Both the position numbers and the translations under genes were made by a program. DNA of 64,000 nt from an uncultured bacterium (GTDB lineage Bacteria > Bacillota > Clostridia > TANB77 > CAG-508): contig CAJMRY010000001.1 in assembly GCA_905215935.1 (NCBI GenBank), positions 321,809 to 385,808 on the forward strand. Reading direction: 5' to 3'. Shown one piece after another: positions 18,945 through 28,902 of this stretch (position 1 is the stretch's first letter; each line of letters starts with the position of its first letter). The notes under the pieces are model-generated. The model saw nothing but the letters and a program-made list of their open reading frames with translations. It did not search any database and had not been told where the DNA came from.

Positions 18945-18999
18945 ACACAGCCATTATGTATTATATTTTCATAAAAACAACATACATAATGACTGTGTG
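18945..18999 (-). terminator. Hairpin after the sensor kinase gene
   Basis: ACACAG-CATTATGTAT pairs with ATACATAATG-CTGTGT with one mismatch. It lies between the kinase stop and lepB on the minus strand, followed by a U-rich run, consistent with termination. Confidence 0.65.
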
Positions 19000-19041
19000 T
19001 GGACTACTTTAAAAGAAAACATTAAATACTAAATCCATTAT

Positions 19042-20491
19042 CTATTTCTTAGTAGGTATCCTAATTACAACTTCCGTTCCTTTACCTTCCTCACTTCTTA
19101 TATCAATACTTCCACCATTTTGGTCTAATATTTCTTTTGCAATTGATAATCCGAAGTCCTGTTCCACCCATTTCTCTAGTTCTTGCTTTATCTACGCGAT
19201 AAAATCTATCAAAGATTCTTGTTAAATCTTCTCCTGGAATACCTATTCCATTATCGATAACTTTTATATATGCATCATTATATACAAATCCCACATATAT
19301 TTTAATATTTCCATTTTCTGGTGTATATTTTATACTATTAGTTAATATATTTAATATTACTCTTTCAATTCCATATTTATCAGCATGAACAGGAGGTACA
19401 TTTGCTGTTACAAAACATTCCACACTGTGATGTTTCTTAGATATCTCAAGTTCTAACTTTTCTTCACATCTTTTTACAAGTTCTCCTAAATCAAATTCTA
19501 ATTTCTCTAATTTTACATTATTATTATCATATCTAGAAAGTGTTAATAAATCTGTAACAAGCTTTGCCATTCTTCTAGCCTCTGAAGCTATTACATTTAA
19601 AAATCTACTTCTAGTATCTTCATCATATTCTCCTTCTAATAAAGTATCTGCATAACCCATAATAGATGTAATAGGAGTTTTTAATTCATGCGATACATCT
19701 GCAACAAACTCTTTTCTCATATTGTCCAATTTTACATGTTCTGTTACATCTTGCACTAATACTATAATCCCAGCAATTTTTTCATTCGAATCTTTAAAAG
19801 GTGCAAAAAATATATTAATATATCTATCTCCAATATTTATATTTTGCTCAGATGATGTCCATTCCTCTAAATATATCAGCTTTTCTATATTTATATCAAT
19901 ATCTAGTTTCTTAAATATCTTTTCGAAATTGTCATCTTCTTTTTGTAAATTTAAAAACTTTGTTGCCGCAGGATTAATATGTGTTATTACTCCTTCTATA
20001 TCGAAGGCAATTATACCATCTGTCATATGTAAAAGTATTGTTTCTATTTGTTTTTTTTGTTTCTTTATTTCATTTAGATTTTCATTAAGTTCTGTAGTTA
20101 CAGTATTAAAAGCATTAACAAATTCATTAACATCTTTTTTTCCTTTTCCATCTGTTAAATATTTAATCTTAAAATCTTCTGTTTTAGATAAGTCCCCTGC
20201 ATTTTTAACAAAATCAGATATAGGTGTCATCATCTTTTTAACAGCAAATATTCCTATTACAAGTGATATTATAACAAACAAAATAATAAACAGTATTGCC
20301 ATTATTTTTAAATCGCTTATTTGCGATTGTATTATATTTGACATATTTTGTATGCTATCTACTTGTCCAGACGCTACTTGCTTATTCACATTTTCTAAAC
20401 TATTTACACATATACATCCTAATGTTCCTACAAGTATAATTCCTAATAATAGAAATAAAATTACAATCTTTATTTGTGTATTCTTTATCAT
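19042..20491 (-). CDS. Sensor histidine kinase, WalK/PhoR type (one in-frame CGG)
   Basis: Resolved at the CGG (19151-19153) this is a 482-residue kinase. It has two membrane segments with a short extracellular loop, a HAMP domain, a PAS domain (HMTDGIIAFDIEGVITHINP), the HisKA box DVSHELKTPITSIMGYADTL, and N, G1 and G2 ATP-binding boxes. The skipped C restores GGTGLGLSIAKEIL, the canonical G2 motif; the recovered glycine is residue 447. Conventional reading gives a shifted, wrong C-terminus after GTGL and would lack the end of the ATPase domain. It lies just downstream of an OmpR-family regulator, with a long hairpin between. Confidence 0.92.
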
Positions 20492-20607
20492 TACTATTCC
20501 TTCCTTTTAATTAGATATTATATAAATTTATTATTATACCCCAAAACTCAAGTTATTAGTGTTAATCTTTTATATCAATCTTAAATCAAATTTTTTATTT
20601 AAAAAAA

Positions 20608-20663
20608 ATCAAATTCAAACCTATATGATATAAAATAAATATCATTGTAGGTTCGAACTTGAT
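20608..20663 (-). terminator. Long hairpin between response regulator and kinase genes
   Basis: TCAAATTCAAACCTATATGATAT pairs with ATATCATTGTAGGTTCGAACTTGA with few mismatches. It follows the regulator stop and may attenuate kinase expression or terminate the regulator transcript. Confidence 0.6.
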
Positions 20664-20673
20664 ATATATATAA

Positions 20674-21468
20674 CTATTTAGATGCAATATAATAGCCTAC
20701 GCCTCTTTTAGTAATTAAAATTTTAGGACTTGATGTATCTTTTTCTATTTTTTCTCTTATTCTTCTTACAGTAACATCAACAGTTCTTATATCACCATAA
20801 TATTCGTATCCCCAAACCTTTTCTAATAAAACTTCTCTTGTTATTACCTGTCCTGGTTGTTTTGCTAGATATTTCAAAACCTCAAATTCTCTTAATGTTA
20901 AATCTATCACTTGACCTCTTACTCTAACTTCGAATTTATCTAAATCTAAGCTTAAGTCTCCAACTTCTATTATATTATTTCTTGTTTCAGATTGTTCTTC
21001 TTTTATTTCTTCTACTATATTACTTGTAGCCTCTGCTTTTCTTAAATTTGCTTTTACTCTTGCCATTAATTCTCTTACACTAAAAGGTTTTGTAACATAG
21101 TCATCTGCACCTAATTCTAAACCTAATATTTTGTCTATTTCTTCATCTTTAGCAGATAACATTAAAATCGGAACATTAAGTGTATGTCTTATTCTCTTAC
21201 ATACTGCTAGACCATCCATTTTTGGTAACATTATATCTAAAAGGATTAAATCTGGCTTTTTCTCTAATGCTAAACTAACAGCTAATTCACCATCATTTGC
21301 TTCTAAAGTCTCGTATCCTTCTTTTTGTAAATTATATACTAAAATATCAACAATAGGCTTTTCGTCATCAACTATTAAAATTGTCTTTTTACTTTTTACA
21401 GAACTTTCCAAAACTTTTTCCCCCATTTCGGTAATTTTCAACTGACTTTTTTTATTATGCTTTACCAT
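20674..21468 (-). CDS. OmpR-family response regulator, WalR/PhoP-like
   Basis: This 264-residue protein has a receiver domain (TILIVDDEKPIVDILVYNLQ, phospho-acceptor D in LILLDIMLPKMDGLAVCKRI, K in YVTKPFSVRELMARV) and a winged-helix DNA-binding domain (LTLREFEVLKYLAKQPGQVI, VWGYEYYGDIRTVDVTVRRI). An interdomain insertion of about 20 acidic residues is present. The first ~27 residues before TILIVDDE are longer than usual; the true start may be the internal ATG of MGEKVLES, and no clear ribosome site decides it. It controls the downstream kinase's regulon, probably cell-envelope functions. Confidence 0.9.
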   Translation of the reverse strand: MVKHNKKSQLKITEMGEKVLESSVKSKKTILIVDDEKPIVDILVYNLQKEGYETLEANDGELAVSLALEKKPDLILLDIMLPKMDGLAVCKRIRHTLNVPILMLSAKDEEIDKILGLELGADDYVTKPFSVRELMARVKANLRKAEATSNIVEEIKEEQSETRNNIIEVGDLSLDLDKFEVRVRGQVIDLTLREFEVLKYLAKQPGQVITREVLLEKVWGYEYYGDIRTVDVTVRRIREKIEKDTSSPKILITKRGVGYYIASK

Positions 21469-21505
21469 TTATATCATAATTTGCCAGATTATACAAGAGT
21501 TTTTT

Positions 21506-24193
21506 TTAAAATCGTGGAACATTGAACCCTGTCCCCATTGTTTTGTTTTCAATGTTAATAACTTTACCAAATTTAATTTCATTAAACTTTTTCTGCACTT
21601 CCATAATAAATACAGGTAAAATAGAAATTCCAATAGTATAAAGCCACTGGTTACTATTAAGAGGTACCAATTTAAATATACTTGCAACATTTGGAATTAA
21701 TACAACTCCTATTTGCAATACCGCTCCTAATATAAAAGCTCCTATCAAATATTTATTATTAAATAAATCAGATTTAAAGATTGATTGTTCACTTTTTATA
21801 TTAAAACTGTGGACAAGTTCTAGCATTCCTAAACACACAAATGCCATTGTTCTTCCGTACTTCTAATCCATAAAGTTTATTTCCTATGCTAAATGCAAAT
21901 AATGTTAGCATTCCGAAGCATAATTCCTTCTACAAATATTTTTCCCCATAGTCCATCTGCGAATAAACTCTTTTTAGCATCTCTTGGTTTTTTGCTCATT
22001 ATATCTTTTTCAGGGGGTTCTAACCCTATAGCTATTGCAGGAAGTGAATCTGTCACTAAATTAATCCATAGTAATTGAATTGCAAGTAATGGTGATTTTA
22101 ATCCTAAAAGTAATCCTACAAAAATAGTTACTATTTCTCCAACATTTGTAGCTATTAAGAAGTGAATCGCCTTTTTTATATTATCAAATATATTCCTTCC
22201 TTGTTTTACAGCTTCAACAATTGTGCAAAAATTATCATCTGTTAATATCATATCTGATGCATTTTTGGCAACATCTGTACCACCGAAGTCCCATAGCAAT
22301 TCCTATATCTGCATTTTTTAAAGCTGGTGCATCATTAACCCCATCTCCTGTCATTGCCACAACAGCACCAGACTTTCTAAACGATTTAACTATTCTAACC
22401 TTATGCTCTGGTGAAACTCTTGCAAAAACTGAGTACTTCATAATATTTTTATCTAATATTTCTTCTGATAATTTATCTAATTCTTCACCAGTTATTGCTA
22501 AATCATTTTTTCTTAAAATTCCAATATTCTTAGCAATTGCTTTGGCTGTTACAATATGGTCTCCTGTTATCATTACAGTTTTTATACCGGCCTTTTTACA
22601 AGTAGCTACCGCTTCTTTTACACCTTCTCTTGGAGGATCAATCATCCCTATCAATCCGTACTAAAATTAAATTATTCTCTATTGTATTTGAGTCTATTAT
22701 CTTCGGTAATCCATCTATATCCATATAGCTTACAGCAAGTACTCTGAGTGCATCATTTGCCATATTATTATTTTCTTTTTCTATCTTTAAAATATTAGTA
22801 CTATCTAAAGAAGAAATTTTATCTCCATTCACACACTTTGTACACCTTTTTAGTAACACATCTGGTGCTCCCTTAGTAATAATTCTATATTTATTACCTA
22901 CTCTATGTATTGTAGTCATCATTTTTCTTTCTGAATCAAATGGTATATCATTTATACGTGCATAGTCTTTATATAAATCTATTTTATTTTTACCAATATT
23001 ATTTGCAGCAGATACAATTGCTACTTCTGTTGGTTCACCAATTAACTCCTCTTTTCCTTTATCATAATTTATATCTACATCTGTACACATTGTACCAAGT
23101 TCTAATATAAATTCTTTTTCATTTTCATTTGTAACTTCTCCATTTATATTTCTTATATTAACTACCTGCATTTTATTTTGCGTTAGAGTCCCTGTTTTAT
23201 CTGAACAGATTACTGTACTGCTTCCTAAAGTTTCTACTGCTGGAAGTTTTCTAATTATACTACTTTTCTTAGCCATTTTAGTAACACCTATTGATAACAT
23301 AATAGTCACAATCGCAGGCAAGCCCTCTGGAATTGCTGCAACAGCAAGTCCGACTGATGTCATAAACATTTCTACTGGAGATATCTTCTTTATTAAACCT
23401 ATTATAAATATAAAAACACATATTAACAAACACCCGGACTCCAAGTGTCTTTCCAACCCCCGCCAGTTTCTTTTGTATTGGAGTTTGTGGCGCTTCATCT
23501 GTAATTATCATTTTTGCTATTTTTCCAACTTTTGTATTCATTCCGGTTTCTGTAACAATTGCTTCTGCATGACCATTAACAACTACAGTAGTTGCAAATA
23601 CCATATTTACCATATCTCCAAGTGATGTATCTTCTTTTAAAATCACATTAGAATCTTTTAATACTGGCATAGTTTCACCTGTTAAACTAGATTCTTCTAC
23701 CTTTAAATTATATGAATCTATTAATCTACAATCTGCTGGTACAAAATTTCCAGCTTCTAGAAGCACTATATCTCCTGGAACAACTTCTGTACCTTTAATC
23801 TGCACAATTTTCTCTTCTCTTTTTACTTTAGCTATCGGTGCAGACATTTTCTTAAGAGCTTCTAAAGACTTCTCAGCTTTTGCTTCTTGAATTAGTCCCA
23901 TTATAGCATTAAATACTACAATTACTACAATTATTATAGAATCTATGTAATCATTATTTCCTTCTAATTTAGCAACTATTACTGAAATTATTGCAGAAGC
24001 TATTAATATAATTATCATGAAGTCATTAAACTGTTTAAAAAATCTAATAATTATACTTTCTTTTTTCTTGTCTTCTAATTTGTTTTCTCCAAATTCCTTT
24101 AATCTATTGCCGTGCCTCTTCATTTGTAAGTCCGCCCTTAGTACTTGTCCTTAGCATTCTTTTAATTTCTGTTATTCCTAATGTTTGCCACAT
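21506..24193 (-). CDS. Calcium-type P-type ATPase (six in-frame CGG sites)
   Basis: Start ATG at 24193 after AAAGGAGAGATATTT. Six in-frame CGG triplets (24110, 23434, 22656, 22283, 21913, 21855) each need one C skipped. With all six resolved the length becomes exactly 894 codons (893 residues), usual for SERCA/PMCA-like bacterial calcium pumps. Domains appear in order: N-terminal [18 protein letters not shown], actuator [11 protein letters not shown], phosphorylation site [13 protein letters not shown], nucleotide-binding segment [11 protein letters not shown], hinge [13 protein letters not shown] followed by [15 protein letters not shown], then C-terminal membrane helices. Recovered glycines include conserved positions in MGLGGTD and [12 protein letters not shown]. 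Conventional reading would leave seven fragments. Substrate ion is inferred. Confidence 0.92.
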
Positions 24194-24282
24194 AAATATC
24201 TCTCCTTTGTATACAATTTATATGCTTTATAAACATATATTATATATATATTCTATATGTATTTCTTTTATGAAAAATAAAA

Positions 24283-24325
24283 GCAAATAAATAAATTTTT
24301 AGATTTAAAAAATTTATTTATTTGC
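24283..24325 (-). terminator. Terminator between trmL and the ATPase gene
   Basis: GCAAATAAATAAATTTTT pairs perfectly with AAAAATTTATTTATTTGC (18 bases), followed on the minus strand by a T-rich run. Confidence 0.75.
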
Positions 24326-24375
24326 CTATATATTTATGTGGCTATTATTCCTAATAACCGTTTTACATCTAATCA

Positions 24376-24876
24376 CTATTTACTAAAATAATTAGTTTCC
24401 GACTCCAAATTTTGAAATCCCTGTTGTCTCAAAACCTCATAAACTATTATTGCTACTGAATTTGATAAATTTAAAGATCTTAAGTGCTCTCTCATTGGAA
24501 TTCTAATAGCGTTACTTAAATTTTCTTCTAACAAGTCTTCTGGTAACCCTTTTGTTTCTTTACCAAATAAAATAAATACTTCATCAAAACTAGAATAATC
24601 TACATCACTATAGCAATTACTTGCTTTTGTCGTTGCAAAAAACATGTTATTGTCTTCAGGTTTATATTTAGCTAAAAAGCTATTTAATGATTCATGTTCT
24701 TCAATATCTAATTTATCCCAATAATCAAGACCAGCCCTTTTTAAGTATTTATCTGTTATCTCAAACCCTAATGGTTTAACTAGATGAAGTTTAGCCCCAA
24801 TTGCAGCACAAGTTCTAGCAATATTTCCAGTATTTTGTGGTATTTCTGGTTCTACCATTACAATATTTATTTTCAT
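24376..24876 (-). CDS. trmL: tRNA (cytidine/uridine-34-2'-O)-methyltransferase TrmL
   Basis: This 166-residue SPOUT methyltransferase begins INIVMVEPEIPQNTGNIART and contains LHLVKPLGFEITDKYLKRAG and LFGKETKGLPEDLL, with the SAM-binding knot IRIPMREHLRSLNLSNSVAI near the C-terminus. It methylates the wobble ribose of certain leucine tRNAs. The length is normal. It is preceded by a Nudix and a HAD gene on the same strand, a loose housekeeping cluster. Confidence 0.94.
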   Translation of the reverse strand: MKINIVMVEPEIPQNTGNIARTCAAIGAKLHLVKPLGFEITDKYLKRAGLDYWDKLDIEEHESLNSFLAKYKPEDNNMFFATTKASNCYSDVDYSSFDEVFILFGKETKGLPEDLLEENLSNAIRIPMREHLRSLNLSNSVAIIVYEVLRQQGFQNLESETNYFSK

Positions 24877-24906
24877 ATATCTCTCCTCTTTTATAAATGC
24901 TCTATT

Positions 24907-25305
24907 TTAAATATCATCTATATTAATATTTGAAATCATAACTTTCATGTTAGATGATAACTCTTCGTTAATTTCTAATTCTTTTTTGCTAAAATATTTC
25001 ATATCATTGAATTTCAACTCTACAAGCTCTGGTACTCCTGTTTCAATTTCACATAAATACCAATGGTACTTTAATATTACTCCATTATCCTCAAATTCTT
25101 TAAAATTCATATATTTAACTATTTTTACATCTATATTTAGTTCTTCTTTTAGTTCTCTAATAACTGCTTGTTTTGGTAGTTCTCCTGGCTCTATTTTTCC
25201 ACCTGGTAACTCCCATTGTTTTAAATCTTTTGTATTTCTATGTATTAGTAATATTTTATTTTGTTTATCTAAAATAATTGCTCCTGCTAATTCTATTTTA
25301 TTCAT
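24907..25305 (-). CDS. Nudix hydrolase (MutT-like)
   Basis: The start at 25305 is chosen because AAGGAGCATAAA directly precedes it, giving 132 residues. The Nudix box is clear: GGKIEPGELPKQAVIRELKE followed by ELNI (about residues 36-59). The N-terminal ELAGAIILDKQNKILLIHRN is typical of MutT/YfcD-like pyrophosphatases. Substrate unknown; candidates are oxidised nucleotides. It follows the HAD gene by 11 bases; the SD itself overlaps the HAD stop region. Confidence 0.88.
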   Translation of the reverse strand: MNKIELAGAIILDKQNKILLIHRNTKDLKQWELPGGKIEPGELPKQAVIRELKEELNIDVKIVKYMNFKEFEDNGVILKYHWYLCEIETGVPELVELKFNDMKYFSKKELEINEELSSNMKVMISNINIDDI

Positions 25306-25316
25306 TTTATGCTCCT

Positions 25317-26000
25317 TCATATTATTTTTAATAATTCTATAAAATCCCTTATTTCATAGTCTGGCTTTATATCAGTTTTATTCTGTTTATTTTTTGCATT
25401 ATACCAACATGTGTCAATACCAAAATTTTTTCCTCCAATTATGTCTGACGAAATAGAATCTCCTACTATTAAAATGCTTGATTTTTCTTTATTATTTATA
25501 TTTTGAAATACAATATCAAAATACTCTTTTTCTGGCTTATTACAGCCTAATTCTTCTGAAATAAATATCTTCGAAAAATATTTAGAAAATCCTGCATTAT
25601 CTAGTCTGTGGTATTGTTGATCTTTAGGACCATTACTTGCTATTACAAGTTCATATTTATCTTTAAGTTTTTCTAAAACTTTCTTTGTTCCTTTTATTGG
25701 TGTACCTGTTTTTTGGAATTCTTTTGTTAATATTTCATTAAACGCTTTTTCATTCTGCTTTATTCCATACTTTTCAAAAAACAACTCAAATCTTTTTATA
25801 AATACCTCTTGTAATGTAATTTTTCCTTCATTAAGTTTTTCCCACATTTCCAAGTTAATTAAATTATAGTTAAAATACATTTCTTCTGTACATTTATAAC
25901 CAATAATATTAATTGCTTCTATAAAAGCAATTTTTTGATCTTTGTCAAAGTCAAATAAAGTATCATCTATATCAAATAAAATAGTCTTATATAATGCCAT
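25317..26000 (-). CDS. HAD-superfamily nucleotidase, YjjG-like
   Basis: Starting at 26000 after GAAAGGTAGTAAT, this 227-residue protein has HAD motif I FDIDDTLFDFDKDQ, motif II VIASNGPKDQQY, motif III lysine in the ISEELGCNKPEKEYFDI segment, and motif IV SILIVGDSISSDIIGG. The helical cap between motifs I and II fits the YjjG/YfnB noncanonical pyrimidine 5'-nucleotidases. It begins a three-gene unit (HAD, Nudix, trmL) on the minus strand. Confidence 0.87.
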   Translation of the reverse strand: MALYKTILFDIDDTLFDFDKDQKIAFIEAINIIGYKCTEEMYFNYNLINLEMWEKLNEGKITLQEVFIKRFELFFEKYGIKQNEKAFNEILTKEFQKTGTPIKGTKKVLEKLKDKYELVIASNGPKDQQYHRLDNAGFSKYFSKIFISEELGCNKPEKEYFDIVFQNINNKEKSSILIVGDSISSDIIGGKNFGIDTCWYNAKNKQNKTDIKPDYEIRDFIELLKII

Positions 26001-26015
26001 ATTACTACCTTTCAA

Positions 26016-26396
26016 AATATATTCATTTTTATGGATGATTTTATCATATTACATAAAATATTACAATATATGATGTTTTATATTTCTTTATTTGTTTGTT
26101 TATATGCTTTAATACATTTTAATCATATCTATACATCTAAAATTAAAATATATATTTAAAATCCAAAACATCTATAAGTAAACATTTATTACTATGTATT
26201 AGTAATTTAGCTAATTACTCTATTTTTTAAAAAATTTTTTCACTTTGTTTAATCCCTATTATATTAATAAAATCCGTCTATTAGTTATTGAAATCAATAC
26301 ATATTTCGACATTTTTCTACTTGACTGTAGCGTTACGTTAATATATTATAACTATAAGAATTTTTTCTTTACTTACGTGCATACTAAACTTTAGAG
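26016..26396. promoter_or_regulatory. Intergenic region with promoter of the Ibr-like cassette
   Basis: TTGACT (26321-26326), 17 bases, then TATTAT (26344-26349) form a sigma-A-like promoter facing the plus-strand cassette. The spacer holds AGCGTTACGTTA, a possible operator half-repeat. The rest is AT-rich without an evident gene. Confidence 0.6.
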
Positions 26397-26405
26397 GTGA
26401 AAAGT

Positions 26406-26582
26406 ATGATTCTTAGTAAGAAAAAAAACGGAAAAGGTTATATTACAAGTTACAGTTTAAATATTGGATCAAAAGAAGCAAGAATGCTAGGATTTATTGA
26501 TCAAAATGGTAATTCACATATTTTAGAAAAAAATCTAGATGTAAAAAACCACATTTTAATTGTACGTTTAAAAAAGGAGTAA
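26406..26582 (+). CDS. Small protein heading the Ibr-like cassette
   Basis: This 58-residue protein starts at the ATG after AGAGGTGAAAAGT. It contains GYITSYSLNIGSKEARMLGF and DVKNHILIVRLKKE, a compact beta-rich basic protein with no family I recognise. It lies five bases before the IbrA-like gene and is probably co-translated. AAC-GGA near the start contains an out-of-frame CGGA that needs no shift. Confidence 0.6.
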   Translation: MILSKKKNGKGYITSYSLNIGSKEARMLGFIDQNGNSHILEKNLDVKNHILIVRLKKE

Positions 26583-26587
26583 TTTTA

Positions 26588-27879
26588 ATGCCAAAAATTT
26601 ATTTAGAAAAAAACGTTCTTGATGCAGCCATTGAAAGATTAGAAATAATATTTCAAAATTTTGATGCCATATATTTTAGTGTAAGTGCTGGTAAAGATAG
26701 TTCTGTGATGGTTCAACTTGCAAATATGGTAGCTAAAAAATATAATAAAAAATTTGATGTTTTATATATTGATTTAGAAGCACAATATAAACACACAATT
26801 GATCATGTTTATGAATTAAAAAAATTATCTCGGGATAGGTACTTTTTATCATATTGCATTACCACTTGCACTAAGAAATGCTGTTTCTGTATTACAACCC
26901 AAATGGATTTGTTGGGAAGAAGAAAGTAAAGACTTATGGGTTAGAGATTTACCTAAAGACAGTATTAATATTAATAATTGTCCTTTTGATTGGTTTCGAA
27001 AAGGTGAGGAATTTGAAGAATTTATTATTCAGTTTGCTGATTGGTACCAAAAATTGCATAACTCTCCTGTAGCCTGTGGAGTTGGTATTAGAACAGATGA
27101 AAGTTTAAATCGTTTTAGAACAATTACATTTCAGGAGAACAAAGAAACTTTTAGAAATTATCAATGGACAACTAGAATAAAATCTGATCATGTTCATCTT
27201 GATGTATATAATTTTTATCCAATTTACGATTGGCGTGTAGAAGACATATGGGGTGCTGTTAGTAAATTAGATTTGATGCATAATGAAATATACGACTTAA
27301 TGTATAAAAACGGCTTAAGCATTCATGAACAACGTATATGTCAACCATATGGAGATGATCAAAGAAATGGTTTAGATCAGTTTAAAGCATTAGAATATGA
27401 GACATGGTCAAAGGTTTTAAATCGTGTTAATCGGAGTTAACTTTGGAAATATTTATTGTCGTACTTCTGCACTTGGAAATATAAAATCTACTAAACCTGA
27501 TTTTATGACTTGGCAAGAATATACCGTCTTCCTTTTAGAAAGTATTGGTATATATAATAAAGATTTAATGCTTCATTATTATAAAAAAATCAAAAAATTT
27601 ATGTTTTGGTATAAAAAAAGAGATGGTATTGGAATCTCCCAAATTCCAGAAGAAGAACCTTTAAAACTTGAAAATCAAAAAAAAGTAATATCATGGAGAC
27701 GTATTGCAAGAGCTATAGAAAAGAACGATTTCTATATGAAAAGACTTTGTTTTGCGCAAACCAAAACAGATGATAAAGAACTAAGAGAACTTATACATAA
27801 ATGGGATAACCTATTAACAAAAGACACAGAAACTACAGATAAAGGATTAAGATATTTTATAGAAAATGAGGTGGTATAA
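26588..27879 (+). CDS. IbrA-like phosphoadenosine phosphosulfate reductase-family protein (two in-frame CGG)
   Basis: With both CGG sites (26831 and 27432) resolved this is a 429-residue protein. The N-terminal PP-loop is FSVSAGKDSSVMVQLANM (about residues 31-48), a PAPS reductase/ATP pyrophosphatase-type fold. Downstream VLQPKWICWEEESKDLWV, VACGVGIRTDESLNRFRT and YPIYDWRVEDIWGAVSKLDL match IbrA/DUF3440 proteins. IbrA and IbrB activate surface immunoglobulin-binding genes in E. coli prophage contexts; the biochemical reaction is unsettled. The first skip restores LSGIGTFYHIALPL and the second NGVNFGNIYCRTS. Both CGG sites lie in this one accessory gene. Confidence 0.82.
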
Positions 27880-28247
27880 TGATTTTAAAGATGAATAATA
27901 AAAGCCATGACTTTTATCAATATATGGGAAAATTCTTTGGTTCAAGAATTGTACAATCTGAAATTAATGACCGTATTTATGATGATAGTTATAAAGACTG
28001 GTACATTTATCTAAAAAACGATAATGCAGTTGCTTTTATATCTATGCATAATAATACAATAAAAAATATATATTCAAGTAACCATACATATCTTATTGAA
28101 CTACTAAATGAAGTAAAAAATACAATTAATATTTCTCCAAGTATTGTTCCTAAAATATATATGGATGTTTATGAAGCATGTAATTTACATATTGATGAAA
28201 ATATTAAATATAAAAATTTTGTTACAATAAGGAGTGATAATCTATGA
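27879..28247 (+). CDS. Hypothetical protein of the Ibr-like cassette
   Basis: This 122-residue protein is lodged between the IbrA- and IbrB-like genes, overlapping the first by one base and the second by four, so all are translationally coupled. It starts ILKMNNKSHDFYQYMGKFFG and includes DWYIYLKNDNAVAFISMHN. It may have a GNAT- or DUF-like fold, but I recognise no motif. Gene order suggests a partner of IbrAB. Confidence 0.65.
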   Translation: MILKMNNKSHDFYQYMGKFFGSRIVQSEINDRIYDDSYKDWYIYLKNDNAVAFISMHNNTIKNIYSSNHTYLIELLNEVKNTINISPSIVPKIYMDVYEACNLHIDENIKYKNFVTIRSDNL

Positions 28248-28771
28248 GTAAAGAAATTACATTTCCTGTATTAAATGTAAAAATGGTCGATATAAAAAAA
28301 GTTGTTGCAAACGATTATAACCCTAACAAAGTTGCTCCTCCAGAAATGGAATTATTAAAACATTCTATAGAAGAAGATGGATATACGCAACCAATCGTTA
28401 CATATTATGATAAAAATCAAGATAAATATATTGTTGTTGATGGATTTCATAGATATCGTGTTGCAAAGGAATATTTTAATTTAACGGAAGTTCCAATTGT
28501 AACAATAGATAAAGATTTGGATAATCGTATGGCAAGTACAATCAGACACAATAGAGCAAGAGGAACACACCAAATTATAGACATGTCTAAAATTGTACTA
28601 GATTTAACAAGTCACAATTGGACTGAAGAACAAATTTCTAAACACTTAGGTATGGAATTAGATGAAATAATTAGATTAAAACAAATAAGTGGTTTAAAAG
28701 AAGCTTTTGCAGATCATACATTTAGCAAATCTTGGAAGGAATTTGAACAAAAAATTGAAAATGAAAATTAA
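28244..28771 (+). CDS. IbrB-like ParB-domain protein
   Basis: This 175-residue protein has a ParB/Srx N-terminal fold: VANDYNPNKVAPPEMELLKH, EDGYTQPIVTYYDKNQDKYI and VVDGFHRYRVAKEY, followed by RHNRARGTHQIIDMSKIV, an invariant region in IbrB proteins. A helix-turn-helix (WTEEQISKHLGMELDEIIRL) lies at about 126-145. ParB-like modules of this kind can bind CTP or nucleotides and act with an IbrA partner. It ends the cassette and is followed by a perfect palindrome. Confidence 0.8.
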   Translation: MSKEITFPVLNVKMVDIKKVVANDYNPNKVAPPEMELLKHSIEEDGYTQPIVTYYDKNQDKYIVVDGFHRYRVAKEYFNLTEVPIVTIDKDLDNRMASTIRHNRARGTHQIIDMSKIVLDLTSHNWTEEQISKHLGMELDEIIRLKQISGLKEAFADHTFSKSWKEFEQKIENEN

Positions 28772-28782
28772 AAATGGAACAC

Positions 28783-28839
28783 TGTGGACGGAGCATTTTG
28801 ACACACAAAATTTTTGTGTGTCAAAATGCTCCGTCCACA
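28783..28839. repeat. 57-base near-perfect palindrome
   Basis: Two 28-base arms, starting TGTGGACGGAGCATTTTG and ending CAAAATGCTCCGTCCACA, are separated by one base. They are followed by partial repeats AATGGCAAAATGCTCC and AATGGCAAATTCTCC. It can form a long hairpin on either strand between two convergent units and may be a bidirectional terminator or element remnant. Confidence 0.85.
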
Positions 28840-28902
28840 ATGGCAAAATGCTCCTTCCCCAATGGCAAATTCTCCATTTATCTTGAAAATCTTTTTTTAT
28901 AT

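Noticed and set aside
21506..24193. P-type ATPase as a decaying pseudogene
   Set aside because: All six breaks are the same kind, conserved motifs are intact, and there are no other stops, deletions or substitutions in key residues.
28783..28839. CRISPR repeat or integron site
   Set aside because: Only one inverted-repeat unit with imperfect trailing copies; no regular spacers or recombinase gene nearby.
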